Positions 1 to 9,814 of a DNA stretch of 64,000 nucleotides are shown here, piece by piece; position 1 is the stretch's first letter, and every line of letters starts with the position of its first letter. The position numbers were made by a program, and so were the translations under genes. This DNA is from Methylococcales symbiont of Hymedesmia sp. n. MRB-2018 (GTDB lineage Bacteria; Pseudomonadota; Gammaproteobacteria; Methylococcales; Methylomonadaceae), in NCBI GenBank assembly GCA_003666385.1, contig QPIN01000063.1, positions 62,001 through 126,000 of the forward strand, written 5' to 3'. The notes below the pieces were generated by a model, which saw only the letters and a list, made by a program, of their open reading frames with translations, did not search any database and had not been told where the DNA came from.

Positions 1-698
1 GATAGGCTGATTTCACCTCTGGCAACATCATCTACAGGGTTTAAGAACTGAACACCAAATAATTGCTGCATATAAGCAACAACTTTTTTCCAATCATTTG
101 GGGATTGTTCGTACAAAATAAAGCATAAATTTCTCAATACTTGTGCCGTCTGCCCCTCGCCAATCAATACATCTACTCTACCGGGTTGAATTTTTGGCTC
201 AACAACAGACAAACCCGACATAGCAGGCAAAAAACTAATATTAACCGCTTTAGCAATTTCAGTTATTTCGGTAGAATATTCGTCTACTGGTCTGCAATAA
301 ATAACTTCTGAGTTTTGATAATTAAACTCTACACCATAACGCCAAGGTTTATTTTCATGGTCAAAGCCCTCAAGAACAATTTTGATATAAATATTCTGAT
401 TGCCCTTTTTTTTAGTTATTTTGTTGTAAAACAATAAATCATTATGAGGCACAGGCAAAGCAATAAGATCTTTACGGTTAATTAGTGTGCCTGTTTTGGT
501 TATTCTTTTACCGCTTTTTTTCGCATACCAAGTTTTAAAACCGATATGCCATAAGCATAACGCTTGCAAGGCGGTGGTTTTTCCTGAATTATTTGGACCA
601 ATAAAAGCAAATGGATTATAAGTTAATTCATCAGATAACTTAATATCAACATCGTACTTAAATCCTTTGAAATTTTTAATAATAATCCTATTAATCAT
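1..698 (-). CDS. AAA-family ATPase, partial (N-terminal part)
   Basis: Open frame from an ATG at 698 that runs off the left edge, giving about 232 residues without a stop. The N-terminus reads INRIIIKNFKGFKYDVDIKL, as in RecF/OLD-like ABC ATPases, followed by a Walker A motif GPNNSGKTT near residue 34. The distal Walker B and any TOPRIM or nuclease domain lie outside the window. A good Shine-Dalgarno (TTAGGAGT) precedes the start. It begins 8 bp after the stop of the methyltransferase upstream, so the two are probably one operon. This suggests a role in DNA modification or phage defence, but the specific system cannot be named from the part present. Confidence 0.8.
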   Translation of the reverse strand, partial: MINRIIIKNFKGFKYDVDIKLSDELTYNPFAFIGPNNSGKTTALQALCLWHIGFKTWYAKKSGKRITKTGTLINRKDLIALPVPHNDLLFYNKITKKKGNQNIYIKIVLEGFDHENKPWRYGVEFNYQNSEVIYCRPVDEYSTEITEIAKAVNISFLPAMSGLSVVEPKIQPGRVDVLIGEGQTAQVLRNLCFILYEQSPNDWKKVVAYMQQLFGVQFLNPVDDVARGEISL

Positions 699-706
699 AT
701 TAACTC

Positions 707-2476
707 CTAAATAACTCGTAAATTAAAATTACGGGAAAAATTGACTTTTTGGGTGTCGGTTAAGGCACTGTCTAGGCATACCAAAATATCGTCTGTGGTT
801 AATTTTAAGGTTTCTATGGTGCTTGTGTTGATTTTTTTGGCTAAAGTGATTATTAGTGTGCGTTCTAATTCGAGGTCAATAATGGTATAAAAATCGTCTT
901 TTTTCTCGATGTTGCTAGTCAATGGGAAGCCTTGTTTTAGGGCGATTTCGTAGGCTAAATCTAAGGGGTCAAAGTTGGGGGTTAGTGGGTTTTTTATGGC
1001 GGATTTTTCGATGGTTAATAAGGCTTGTTCATCATCGCCGTCATAAGATTGGTTGATGGTGTAATGACTTGGGGCAAGGGAAAAAACTTTAAAGCCTGTT
1101 GGATAGTTGTTTTTGTCAATGGCACGTTTTAGGCGTTCAATACCAATCTCAGAAATGGTTTTATAGCCTGCTTTGGCGGCTGCGGATTTTTCATCCACAC
1201 TTTCGGGGATTTGCACTAAGATAAATTTGCGATTGCCGCCGTCTTGTTTGTTGAGATCCATCACCGCATGACCTGTTGTGGCACTGCCTGCGAAAAAGTC
1301 TAGGATAATTCCATCTTTCGAGAATAATGTTGCCCCTTGCACAATCTCTTTAATTAAAGAAATAGGTTTTGGATAGTCAAATAATGTTTCCATATTGATT
1401 GTTTTTAGAGAATCAATACCATTTTTATTGAGATGCTTGAGGATACTATAAAATTTTGAGCCATCCTCATCTATCGCTCTTAACCTACCGACAATATGCT
1501 TTCTTCCTTTTTTTATCAATCTATAATTATCTTTTTCTAAACCTAAATCAATTTCATTTTTTTTATTTATTCCTTTTATGGATGCAATATCTTCATAACA
1601 AAGCGTGCCGTATTTTCCAAACTCTTTTCTTAACCAATCTTCTTCAATCCAATATTTTTTTTCATTTTTTACAATAATTTTTCCTCTTATATCTTTTGGT
1701 TTGTAAATTCCTTTGAAATATGGAAGTGATTTTGCATAAACCAATAAATTATCGTGCCCTTTAATTACTTTCTTAGCAAGCCCTCCACCTTCCGCTCTAA
1801 TCACAACCATATCTGCAAAACAATTATCCTCCCCAAAAACCTCATTCATCAACATTTTTAAATGGTGCTGTTCGTTGTCGTCAATGCTGATAAAAATTAC
1901 GCCGTCATCTTTAAGTAATTGCTTGGCGAGGAATAAACGCGGATACATCATACTCAGCCACTGGGAATGGTATCTGCCGTGGGCATCAGAATTGGCTTCG
2001 AGTTTAATGCCGTTTTTAGTGGCACCAATGCGCTCAAAATAATCACTTTTGCCCTCGGTGAAGTTATCTTTATAGATGAAATCCTTGCCTGTGTTATAAG
2101 GTGGGTCAATGTAAATCATTTTGATTTTATGATGATAGTGCTTTTGTAGCAGTTTTAGCACCTCTAAATTATCGCCCTCAATAAATAGATTTTCACTGTT
2201 GTCAAAATCCACTGAGGCGGATTTTTGCGGCTTGAGGGTGGCAAAACTGGGGCGAGAAATGGCTTTGAATCCGTCATTTTTACCTGCCCAAGAAAAGGCG
2301 TAGCGGTCTTTGTCGTCTGCCAGTGCATCTTTATCTGCTAAAAACTGTTTTAATGCCTCAAAATCAATCTTTCCCTCACTGACAAACTGCGGAAACAGGG
2401 CGCTAAATTTGGCTAATTCATCGGCAAATATATCTTTTGAGGTGGTGGCAGTTTTTTCAACTTTACAGGAGGGCAT
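707..2476 (-). CDS. Site-specific DNA-methyltransferase, type III Mod-like
   Basis: 589-residue adenine-N6 or cytosine-N4 methyltransferase of the beta class. The catalytic motif IDPPYNTG is at residues 123-130 and precedes the SAM-binding motif DFFAGSATTGHA near residue 394, which is the beta order seen in type III Mod subunits. The variable middle (about 220-370) should hold the target-recognition domain. Start ATG at 2476 is supported by AGAGGA six bases upstream. Length matches Mod proteins. No res (helicase/nuclease) gene is next to it. An AAA ATPase follows after 8 bp and prfC lies on the other side. It could be an orphan modification enzyme or part of an ATPase-based restriction system. 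Confidence 0.9.
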   Translation of the reverse strand: MPSCKVEKTATTSKDIFADELAKFSALFPQFVSEGKIDFEALKQFLADKDALADDKDRYAFSWAGKNDGFKAISRPSFATLKPQKSASVDFDNSENLFIEGDNLEVLKLLQKHYHHKIKMIYIDPPYNTGKDFIYKDNFTEGKSDYFERIGATKNGIKLEANSDAHGRYHSQWLSMMYPRLFLAKQLLKDDGVIFISIDDNEQHHLKMLMNEVFGEDNCFADMVVIRAEGGGLAKKVIKGHDNLLVYAKSLPYFKGIYKPKDIRGKIIVKNEKKYWIEEDWLRKEFGKYGTLCYEDIASIKGINKKNEIDLGLEKDNYRLIKKGRKHIVGRLRAIDEDGSKFYSILKHLNKNGIDSLKTINMETLFDYPKPISLIKEIVQGATLFSKDGIILDFFAGSATTGHAVMDLNKQDGGNRKFILVQIPESVDEKSAAAKAGYKTISEIGIERLKRAIDKNNYPTGFKVFSLAPSHYTINQSYDGDDEQALLTIEKSAIKNPLTPNFDPLDLAYEIALKQGFPLTSNIEKKDDFYTIIDLELERTLIITLAKKINTSTIETLKLTTDDILVCLDSALTDTQKVNFSRNFNLRVI

Positions 2477-2538
2477 AGCGTTCCTCTTAATGATGTGAAT
2501 TCAAGTAAGATCAAGTTTGACCTCATATCAATAATTCT

Positions 2539-2566
2539 TATACCATTTTTAAAAATAAATGGTATT
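2539..2566. repeat. R5 short palindrome
   Basis: Imperfect palindrome with TACCATTT on one arm and AAATGGTA on the other, between prfC and the methyltransferase. Related copies occur at 15407, 16567, 22479, 48836 and 54311. It may form a short hairpin and act as a weak terminator for prfC. No transposase is linked to it. Confidence 0.6.
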
Positions 2567-2577
2567 AGATACTCTAT

Positions 2578-4173
2578 TTACAATTCTCGTGTTGCATTAA
2601 AGGTAATATCCGGCCATCGCTCTTGCGTTAATTGCAAATTAACCCGACTGGTCGCCAAATAAACCAGAAACCCACCACCATCTTCTGCCAGATTATCAAA
2701 CGCTTTTTTCTTAAATTCTTCCAGTTTTTTTGGGTCATCAGCACTCACCCAACGCACTGTATTTATACTCACAGCATCATAAACACATTCAACATTGTAT
2801 TCCGCTTTGAGCCTATGAGCAGTAACATCAAATTGAAGTACGCCTACTGCCCCTAAAATCAAGTTGTTATTTTTTAACGGCTTAAATAACTGCGTTGCTC
2901 CTTCTTCGGTTAATTGCACCAAACCTTTTTGTAAGGCCTTGGCTCGAAGCGGGTCTTTCAACACTACACGTCTAAATAATTCAGGAGCAAAAAATGGAAT
3001 CCCTCCAAATTTTAATTTTTCACCTTGAGTAAATGTATCTCCCACCGTAATAGTGCCATGATTATGTAAACCGATAATATCACCAGGATAGGCAATTTCT
3101 ATGTTTTTACGCGATGCTGCTTGAAAAGTAATCGCTGTACTCACTTGAATAAGCTTGCCTAATCGCACATGGTTCAACTTCATACCTTTATCAAACACGC
3201 CTGAACAGATACGCATAAAAGCCACACGATCTCTATGTGCAGGATCCATATTGGCTTGTACTTTAAAAACAAAACCAGAAAAATCTTCTTCTTCAGGTGA
3301 AACTTCCCTTTGTTCAGCCATTCTAGGTTTTGGAATTGGCGCATATTCAACAAAGGCATCTAACAACTCTATAATGCCAAAATTGTTAATCGCTGAACCA
3401 AAAAAGACTGGGGTTAAGTGACCGTTTAAATATTCATCCAGATCAAATTCATGACTTGCGCCCTGAACTAACGCTATCTCTTCCCTCATCTCATCAGCCT
3501 GATCACCCAGTAATTCATCTAACTTTGAGTTATCAAGCCCCTTAATCACTTCTGCTTTAACAATTTTCCCTGCATGTTGCGCACTAAACAATAGAGTTTC
3601 ATCTTTATAAAGATGATAGACCCCTTTAAATCGCTTTCCCATACCAATAGGCCAAGTCATCGGTGCGCATTTAATATCTAAAACCGTTTCGACTTCATCT
3701 AATAATTCAATGGGATCTTTTCCTTCCCTGTCCATTTTATTAATAAACGTCAAAATAGGCGTGGTTCTTAATCGACACACTTCCATTAATTTAATGGTTC
3801 TGTTTTCTACCCCTTTAGCGACATCAATCACCATTAAGGCTGAGTCCACAGCCGTTAATGTACGATAGGTATCTTCTGAGAAATCCTCATGCCCAGGGGT
3901 GTCCAATAAATTGAGTATGCAATCATTATGATCAAATTGCATGACTGAGGTAGTCACAGAAATCCCTCTTTCTTTTTCCATTTCCATCCAGTCAGATGTT
4001 GCATGTCGCGCTGCTTTACGACCTTTGACCGAGCCTGCCAACTGAATGGCACCGCCAAAAAGTAATAATTTTTCAGTAATGGTGGTTTTACCCGCATCGG
4101 GGTGAGAAATGATAGCAAATGTTCTACGCCTTGCTAGTTCACTGATATGTGATGGAGTTGTATAACGACTCAT
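2578..4173 (-). CDS. prfC: Peptide chain release factor 3 (RF3)
   Basis: 531-residue translational GTPase that recycles RF1/RF2 from the ribosome after peptide release. The G1 motif HPDAGKTT is near residue 24, then G2/G3 ([16 protein letters not shown]) and G4 (NKMDRE). The C-terminal half carries the RF3-type domains II and III. Length matches E. coli PrfC (529 aa), which separates it from EF-G. Start is ATG at 4173. The gene is monocistronic here; tRNA-Phe lies behind its start. Confidence 0.97.
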   Translation of the reverse strand: MSRYTTPSHISELARRRTFAIISHPDAGKTTITEKLLLFGGAIQLAGSVKGRKAARHATSDWMEMEKERGISVTTSVMQFDHNDCILNLLDTPGHEDFSEDTYRTLTAVDSALMVIDVAKGVENRTIKLMEVCRLRTTPILTFINKMDREGKDPIELLDEVETVLDIKCAPMTWPIGMGKRFKGVYHLYKDETLLFSAQHAGKIVKAEVIKGLDNSKLDELLGDQADEMREEIALVQGASHEFDLDEYLNGHLTPVFFGSAINNFGIIELLDAFVEYAPIPKPRMAEQREVSPEEEDFSGFVFKVQANMDPAHRDRVAFMRICSGVFDKGMKLNHVRLGKLIQVSTAITFQAASRKNIEIAYPGDIIGLHNHGTITVGDTFTQGEKLKFGGIPFFAPELFRRVVLKDPLRAKALQKGLVQLTEEGATQLFKPLKNNNLILGAVGVLQFDVTAHRLKAEYNVECVYDAVSINTVRWVSADDPKKLEEFKKKAFDNLAEDGGGFLVYLATSRVNLQLTQERWPDITFNATREL

Positions 4174-4324
4174 TAGTATTATGTGCTTGTATGTGTACTC
4201 AAAAGTGATGATGATTTATCAGATTGGAATTGTTTATCTCAAAACAAAAGCCGCTGGTAAGGAATTTGGCAACGGTTATAAGTTGCAGTTTCTGTGGGAT
4301 ATATACAAGAGGTAATTTAGGTGA

Positions 4325-4400
<76 letters not shown>

Positions 4401-4440
4401 ACTATGTTTTTGGTAAAACTTAAGATAAAGTTTAAATTAA

Positions 4441-4504
4441 TGGTGGTACCCAAGGGCGGAATCGAACCATCAACACGAAGATTTTCAGCCCTCTGCTCTA
4501 CCTA
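4441..4504 (-). pseudogene. Decayed 3' part of a tRNA-Phe
   Basis: About 60 nt match the D-stem to 3' end of the neighbouring tRNA-Phe, with the same anticodon loop (CTGAAAATC) and a T loop GGTTCGATTCC, ending in CCA. The 5' acceptor strand and D-loop start are missing and the acceptor does not pair. It therefore cannot fold as a tRNA. Best explained as a truncated tandem duplicate; an attachment-site relic is less likely because it lies on the 5' side of the intact tRNA. Confidence 0.75.
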
Positions 4505-4666
4505 GACAAGACACCAAAACCAGCTTATTAAACTAAGTTATTTGCTTTTAGTCAAGTAAAAAAACCCGTTGTTTTGGCAAGCTTACTATGACTGGGAATA
4601 ACTTTCTTTTTTCTCGAAGATGTTAAAAATAAAACGGCTTGAATCCACCTATGATTTACTTACCTA

Positions 4667-4711
4667 GTGGAAAACTAAAATTTAATGACACACTCTATTC
4701 AACATAAATCC
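4667..4711. repeat. R6 repeat copy
   Basis: Begins GTGGAAAACTAAAATTTAAT and continues with an ATAGACCCAA-like tail. Similar copies are at 6481 and 10337. Nature unknown. The stretch 4505-4977 holds no gene, only this repeat and an R2 copy. Confidence 0.55.
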
Positions 4712-4752
4712 AATTGTATTAAACTAAAGCTTAGCCGTACTGAATTAAATTT

Positions 4753-4914
4753 GTAACTCCTCAGCTTACCCTCTATTTTGTCCAATAGCTGCGTTGAAAG
4801 TGTGCATTTACACCTGTAAACTCCTCGCTTTCGCCTTGCTCTTGAACGCCTTGATCTTGAACAGAACAGAACAGAGGGCAATCTAAGTAGTTACGGAGTA
4901 CGCTGAGTAGTTGC
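4753..4914. repeat. R2 repeat element (about 160 bp)
   Basis: Nearly the same sequence as 16610-16763 in inverted orientation; a partial copy lies at 22066-22135. The ends are imperfect inverted repeats (GTAACTCCTCAGCTTAC against GTAACTACTTAG and GCAACTACTCAGCGTAC on the other strand). No reading frame is conserved between copies. MITE-like. Confidence 0.7.
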
Positions 4915-4977
4915 TTAAATTTAATCAATTGTCTATTCAATAGAGATTTGTAAGCTTCTACAAAACATGAGGAAATA

Positions 4978-6360
4978 ATGAAAAAACAATTAAGCTGCTT
5001 TAAAGCCTATGACATTAGAGGCGAACTTGATGTTGAACTTGATAATGATGTTGCTTATCGTATTGGACGCGCCTTTGCTCGGTCATTAAAACTAAAATCT
5101 GCTGTCGTAGGCGGCGATGTTAGAAAAACCAGTGAAAGTTTAAAAATGTCCTTGGCACAAGGCCTGCAAGATGAAGGCTGTGATGTGATAGATATTGGTA
5201 TGGTAGGTACAGAAGAAATTTATTTTGCCACCAGCCATTTAAGTGTTGATGGTGGTGTTGAGATAACCGCTTCTCATAACCCAATCAATTATAATGGAAT
5301 GAAACTTGTTCGAGAAAACAGCAAGCCAGTTTCTGCGGATACAGGTTTAAAAAAAATACAAGAACTGGCAGAACAACAACCTTGGTTAAATGAAACTACT
5401 CGCACTATTAAGTCGCAAGGACTTTATTCCACAACATCAATATTAGATGCTTTTGTTCAACATTTGCTGTGCTACATAAATATTGAAAATATTAAGCCTC
5501 TCAAACTCGTAGTTAATTCTGGTAATGGTGCCGCAGGTCATGTAATCGATGCTATAGAAAAACAATTCAAATCACTTTCTATAGCTATAGAATTTATTAA
5601 AGTACAACATCAACCTGATGCCAGTTTTCCTAATGGAATCCCTAATCCCTTACTGCCTGAAAACCGATCTGATACAAGTAATAAAGTTAAACAAGTTAAT
5701 GCTGATTTTGGTATTGCCTGGGATGGTGATTTTGATCGTTGCTTTCTATTTGATGAAAAGGGTGATTTTATTGAAGGCTACTATATTGTAGGTTTATTAG
5801 CTAATGTATTCCTTAAAAAACAAGCAAACGCTAAAATAATTCATGACCCACGGCTAACCTGGAATACCCAAGAAATCATTGAACAAGCAGGTGGCACAGC
5901 TATTATGTCGAAAACAGGTCATGCTTTTATTAAAGAACGTATGAGAAAAGAAGATGCCATATATGGGGGTGAAATGAGTGCCCATCATTATTTTAAAGAC
6001 TTTTTTTATTGTGACAGTGGCATGATTCCTTGGCTGTTAATTGCAGAACTTGTTTGTGTGCAAAATAAAACCTTGTCGTCAATGGTGACCGAACGTATCA
6101 ATAAGTTTCCATCATCAGGAGAAATAAATAGTCAACTTGCTGACCCACAAGCTGCAATAGATCGCGTGCTTAAAAAATACAAAGAAGATGCTATTCACAT
6201 TGATATGACCGATGGCATTGGTGTTGAATTCAGTGATTGGCGCTTTAATTTACGCACATCTAACACTGAACCAGTCGTCAGGCTCAATGTTGAATCTCGC
6301 TCAAATGTGCAATTAATGAAAAGCAAAACATCAGAATTATTAGAGTTGCTAAGACAATAG
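4978..6360 (+). CDS. manB: Phosphomannomutase (ManB/CpsG type)
   Basis: 460-residue alpha-D-phosphohexomutase that interconverts mannose 6-phosphate and mannose 1-phosphate for GDP-mannose synthesis. It opens with FKAYDIRG. The phosphoserine loop [13 protein letters not shown] lies near residue 99, the Mg-binding loop DGDFDRC near 251, the sugar-binding GEMSAHH near 325 and the C-terminal phosphate-binding RTSNTEP near 425. Length fits E. coli CpsG (456 aa). GAGGAA precedes the ATG. It stands alone between repeats. It may supply sugar nucleotides for surface glycans; specificity for glucose phosphate cannot be excluded. Confidence 0.9.
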   Translation: MKKQLSCFKAYDIRGELDVELDNDVAYRIGRAFARSLKLKSAVVGGDVRKTSESLKMSLAQGLQDEGCDVIDIGMVGTEEIYFATSHLSVDGGVEITASHNPINYNGMKLVRENSKPVSADTGLKKIQELAEQQPWLNETTRTIKSQGLYSTTSILDAFVQHLLCYINIENIKPLKLVVNSGNGAAGHVIDAIEKQFKSLSIAIEFIKVQHQPDASFPNGIPNPLLPENRSDTSNKVKQVNADFGIAWDGDFDRCFLFDEKGDFIEGYYIVGLLANVFLKKQANAKIIHDPRLTWNTQEIIEQAGGTAIMSKTGHAFIKERMRKEDAIYGGEMSAHHYFKDFFYCDSGMIPWLLIAELVCVQNKTLSSMVTERINKFPSSGEINSQLADPQAAIDRVLKKYKEDAIHIDMTDGIGVEFSDWRFNLRTSNTEPVVRLNVESRSNVQLMKSKTSELLELLRQ

Positions 6361-6439
6361 CGTAGGTTTTAAAAGTAATATCGCAGATCAACTCGCAAAT
6401 GATCATCTTCCCAACATATATTAGAAAGGGTCATTTTTT

Positions 6440-6530
6440 AGATCTGCAACTTAGCTCACATAGCCTGCTATACTCCCTTTGTGGAAAACTAAAATTTAAT
6501 ACTCCACTCTATTTAACATAGACCCAAAAT
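6440..6530. repeat. R6 repeat copy with flanking shared segment
   Basis: 6481-6530 begins GTGGAAAACTAAAATTTAAT and ends ATAGACCCAAAAT, matching 4667 and 10337. The preceding bases (AGCTCACATAGCCTGCTATA) match, on the other strand, the loop of the hairpin at 10399-10497. The two loci thus share a composite element. No surA lies ahead of pdxA, unlike the common surA-pdxA-ksgA order. Confidence 0.5.
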
Positions 6531-6561
6531 AGAGCTATTCCAATCACATTTCATTCATACA

Positions 6562-7569
6562 GTGCAAAAAATTCAACGTATCGCTTTAACAGCAGGAGAA
6601 CCTGCGGGTATTGGCCCCGATCTATGTATTCAGCTTTCTCAGAAACAACTTTCATGTCAGCTTGTTGTTATCGCCGACCCAGAGCTTTTAATTGAACGTG
6701 CCAAACATTTAAAACTAAAAATTGATATTGAGATATTTAACCCTGACAAAGCAGCTCGACTCAATAATACAGGCATAATAACTGTTTGCCCTGTTTCATT
6801 AGCTGATAATGTCTATTGTGGGCAGCTTAATACTAACAACAGCCCCTATGTTATCGAGACTATAAAATTAGCAACCCAAGCTTGTATGGATGGCTTGTTT
6901 GATGCCATGGTTACTGCACCTGTTAATAAAGCGGTCATTAATGATGCCTGCATTCACTTTATCGGTCACACTGAATACATCGCCAATATAACAGGGGCGC
7001 ATCCTGTAATGATGTTAGCAACATCGGGTTTACGTGTCGCACTTGTGACAACACATATTCCTTTGTCAGAAGTCAGCCAGAACATTACCACGGAACGCTT
7101 AAAAACAGTTATTTCTATATTAGATAAAGATCTTCGTCGTCATTTTGGTTTAAGCAAGCCTGCAATTTTAGTTTGTGGACTTAATCCACATGCTGGTGAA
7201 GAGGGACATTTAGGTCGAGAAGAAATTGAGACTATTGCCCCAGCCTTAGCCGATCTATCCAGACAAGGTATTAATTTACAAGGGCCTCTGCCTGCTGACA
7301 CACTGTTCACCCCAAAATATTTAGCAACGGCCGATGCTGTTTTAGCTATGTACCATGATCAGGGTTTACCAGTACTTAAGAATATGGGCTTTGGACAGGC
7401 TGTTAATATAACCTTGGGATTACCCATTATCCGCACCTCTGTCGATCATGGCACTGCTCTTGATCTTGCCGGAACTGGTAAAGCGAATTTAGGTAGTCTT
7501 GAATTTGCGATTAAAACTGCACAGCAAATGGCAGAGTCCCACAATAAACAGGTAAAAAATGGCGCATAA
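6562..7569 (+). CDS. pdxA: 4-hydroxythreonine-4-phosphate dehydrogenase
   Basis: 335-residue NAD-dependent enzyme of pyridoxal 5'-phosphate synthesis that oxidises 4-phosphohydroxy-L-threonine. It shows TAGEPAGIGPDL near the start, TAPVNKAVI, the metal-ligand region FIGHTEYIA, GLNPHAGEEGHLG, MYHDQGLPVLK and VDHGTALDLAGTG, all typical of PdxA. The start is GTG at 6562; an ATG that keeps the N-terminal motif is absent. Its end overlaps ksgA by 11 bp, indicating translational coupling. Confidence 0.96.
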   Translation: MQKIQRIALTAGEPAGIGPDLCIQLSQKQLSCQLVVIADPELLIERAKHLKLKIDIEIFNPDKAARLNNTGIITVCPVSLADNVYCGQLNTNNSPYVIETIKLATQACMDGLFDAMVTAPVNKAVINDACIHFIGHTEYIANITGAHPVMMLATSGLRVALVTTHIPLSEVSQNITTERLKTVISILDKDLRRHFGLSKPAILVCGLNPHAGEEGHLGREEIETIAPALADLSRQGINLQGPLPADTLFTPKYLATADAVLAMYHDQGLPVLKNMGFGQAVNITLGLPIIRTSVDHGTALDLAGTGKANLGSLEFAIKTAQQMAESHNKQVKNGA

Positions 7570-8356
7570 AGCGCGCAAGCGATTCGGTCAAAATTTTTTG
7601 CAGGATGATAATATCATTTACCATATTCTGGCGAATATTCATGCTAATACAGGTGAGCGCTGGGTTGAAATTGGTCCAGGCTTAGGTGCTATCACAGAGC
7701 CATTGTTAAAAGAAGGTATTATTCTGGATGTGGTTGAACTCGATAGAGATTTGGTGAAATTTCTTGATGATAAATTCCGTCAATATAAGAATTTTACTCT
7801 TCACAGTGCTGATGCTTTAAATTTTGATTTTTCTGCACTGGCTAAAGAAAATGAAAAACTGCGTATTATAGGTAATTTACCCTATAACATTTCCACCCCT
7901 TTATTATTTCACTTATTAGACAATGCCTGCTGTATTCAATACATGTATTTCATGTTGCAAAAAGAAGTGGTGGATAGAATTTGTGCGGACGCGGGCAGTA
8001 AAAAGTATGGCCGTCTCAGTGTGATGATGCAATATTTTTGTGCAACTGAAAAAATATTTGAGGTGCCACCTGAAAGTTTTAACCCTATCCCAAAAGTCAT
8101 GTCAGCAATCGTCAAATTAACACCACACCAAAAAGCCCCAGTAAAAGTCAACGACCTTAAACTTTTAAACAAAGTAGTGACTACTGCTTTCTCACAACGT
8201 AGGAAGACTATCAGAAATTCTTTGAAACCCCTGATTTCTGAAGAACAGCTGAGTGCTATCAATATAGACCCGACCCTAAGAGCAGAATGTATCTCCCTTG
8301 CTGAATTTGCACTGATAAGCCAACATGTACAACCGCTGGATGAGATGCAAAAATAA
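7559..8356 (+). CDS. ksgA: 16S rRNA dimethyladenosine transferase
   Basis: 265-residue SAM-dependent methyltransferase that dimethylates two adjacent adenines near the 3' end of 16S rRNA (A1518/A1519 in E. coli). KARKRFGQNFLQD opens the protein, EIGPGLGAIT is the SAM loop, and GNLPYNIS is the catalytic NLPY motif. The C-terminal small domain has TTAFSQRRKTIRNSL. Length is normal. It overlaps pdxA. The usual downstream apaG/apaH are absent; a terminator and long hairpin follow. Confidence 0.97.
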   Translation: MAHKARKRFGQNFLQDDNIIYHILANIHANTGERWVEIGPGLGAITEPLLKEGIILDVVELDRDLVKFLDDKFRQYKNFTLHSADALNFDFSALAKENEKLRIIGNLPYNISTPLLFHLLDNACCIQYMYFMLQKEVVDRICADAGSKKYGRLSVMMQYFCATEKIFEVPPESFNPIPKVMSAIVKLTPHQKAPVKVNDLKLLNKVVTTAFSQRRKTIRNSLKPLISEEQLSAINIDPTLRAECISLAEFALISQHVQPLDEMQK

Positions 8357-8487
8357 GTTGCGACAAAATGTCACGCGTCGATTTGCCACATTTTCAAGAA
8401 AAGAGTTGTTCGGTAGAATAATCACAACTTAAATGCTTTCCCTTTTAAAAAGAGGGCTCATTATAGTCATCCTAAAAATATATCCTT

Positions 8488-8515
8488 TATGCGGCTTAAC
8501 AGCCGCATTTTTTTG
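8488..8515 (+). terminator. Rho-independent terminator after ksgA
   Basis: Perfect stem ATGCGGCT / AGCCGCAT with loop TAAC (8489-8508) followed by seven T. It lies about 130 bp beyond the ksgA stop on the same strand and likely ends the pdxA-ksgA transcript. Confidence 0.85.
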
Positions 8516-8516
8516 C

Positions 8517-8655
8517 CTGTTGTTTTTGTATACTCCGCGCGGTCACGGATGCGGATTTTATAGCGCGTTGATTTTTGCCTACATGGATGTAGGCAAAAAT
8601 CAACCGATAGAAAACCGCATCCGTGACCGCACGAAGTATATCTACAACAAACTAT
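8517..8655. repeat. Long inverted repeat (about 68-nt arms)
   Basis: The arms share GGTCACGGATGCGG with CCGCATCCGTGACC and TTTTTGCCTACAT with ATGTAGGCAAAAA around the centre at 8585. Pairing extends imperfectly outward through GTATACT and AGTATAT. This would form one very long hairpin in DNA or RNA. Frames read through it on both strands are artefacts of the palindrome. No copy was found elsewhere in the window. Confidence 0.85.
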
Positions 8656-8862
8656 ATTTTTTCCGAAAAACTCATTATTGCCAAGGTCTCTAATATTGCT
8701 ATCATGCGTTGCTTGTGCAACCAGTGTCTTTAATGCCCTACACCCTTGCACCTACAATATTAAAGAACCTTCAAATTTAATGATTGCGGAGATTAAAAGT
8801 AATAGGGACAAGCTGCTTTCATAAATTGTACTCATTTTTTTGTAATAAAAATGGCTGTATTG

Positions 8863-9465
8863 TTATGAAAATAGAGAAGGAACAACTCCACGAGATATCC
8901 AATAAACCATAACAGCCATTCCAAAAACAGCCATTATTTTTTTTACATATTTTATAACTATTGATGCTATATATACTGCTTTACTAGGCTGAAAAGCGAT
9001 TTTATCAAACTGTATAATATCGTTTTCTAGGTTCACTAGCTGTGTAAGAACATGTTCTAGCTCAGATGTTACATTCAAACCCTTGGTTTCATTTATGAAT
9101 GCGACCTTCTGATCCTTTGAAACTTGAAGCCTTTTCAGCATAATATCTTCTGATAAACCACCCTTAGCATAATGGACACTTTTTATATGATCAGAAATAT
9201 GTTCTTTCTTGCGGATTATAGCTAATTTTAAACAATCTCTTTTGGCTCTTTCAATATGCCCTTTTGCTCTTTCAACTTCTATATCTATTTTAGCCTTATC
9301 ATCAAAATATGCCGCACGTGAAAGATGGGTTAATGCATTACGAATCTGACTATCAGCCTGTTGAGGATAATACTCAGTTATACCGACACAAATACCAAGT
9401 ATTTCAATATAATCATTCAGATATTCATTTAATAGAATGCTTATAATTTTTTCATTTTTTCCCAT
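8863..9465 (-). CDS. Hypothetical protein with C-terminal membrane segment
   Basis: 200 residues. I do not recognise the family. The first 150 residues are charged and helix-prone, with a stretch rich in E, K and R (about 65-100). The last 35 residues contain a hydrophobic span (IMAVFGMAVMVYWISRG) that may anchor the protein in the membrane. The start ATG at 9465 lies 16 bp after the stop of the 103-residue gene upstream on the same strand, so they look like an operon headed by a now broken XRE-type regulator. Confidence 0.6.
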   Translation of the reverse strand: MGKNEKIISILLNEYLNDYIEILGICVGITEYYPQQADSQIRNALTHLSRAAYFDDKAKIDIEVERAKGHIERAKRDCLKLAIIRKKEHISDHIKSVHYAKGGLSEDIMLKRLQVSKDQKVAFINETKGLNVTSELEHVLTQLVNLENDIIQFDKIAFQPSKAVYIASIVIKYVKKIMAVFGMAVMVYWISRGVVPSLFS

Positions 9466-9481
9466 AAATACCTGTCAGCAG

Positions 9482-9793
9482 TCAATGTATTACTCGATGA
9501 ACAAAAGCAATTAAAGACTGGCTCGCAAGCCACCATAATGAAGGAGTAGAATGTGCGTACATCTTATTGATTTCCTCTGTACTAAGTGAGTTTCCAGCCT
9601 CTGAATATACGTTTCCTTCAAAAGGAACTATTTTTTCATGGTGTACCTCTGGTTTAAAGCTCTCATCAAAAACATGATCGGTCTCATACCCTACAGCCTC
9701 TTTCAGGTTTTCTCGTATTTCAAGCTGTTTTTCAGCGTTAAATATAGTTTTATTAACTTCCGAACTCATGGTTTTCTTTATTACATTAGTCAT
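9482..9793 (-). CDS. Hypothetical protein, 103 aa
   Basis: A small protein of unknown function. The N-terminal half is polar and charged; the C-terminus is more hydrophobic with two adjacent Trp (PSLWWLASQSLIAFVHR). A clear Shine-Dalgarno (AGAAGGAGT) lies just before the ATG at 9793, which supports expression. It sits 21 bp after the end of a decayed helix-turn-helix regulator and 16 bp before the 200-residue gene. It could be a small accessory or toxin-like unit; no motif proves this. Confidence 0.55.
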   Translation of the reverse strand: MTNVIKKTMSSEVNKTIFNAEKQLEIRENLKEAVGYETDHVFDESFKPEVHHEKIVPFEGNVYSEAGNSLSTEEINKMYAHSTPSLWWLASQSLIAFVHRVIH

Positions 9794-9814
9794 TCTTAAC
9801 TCCTTCTGAAATAT

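Noticed and set aside
4699-4881. 60-codon minus-strand frame
   Set aside because: It lies inside an R2 repeat; the other R2 copies do not keep the frame.
8433-8751. Overlapping frames on both strands (86 and 94 codons)
   Set aside because: They read through the long palindrome, so both strands give similar sequence. No start signal and no family.
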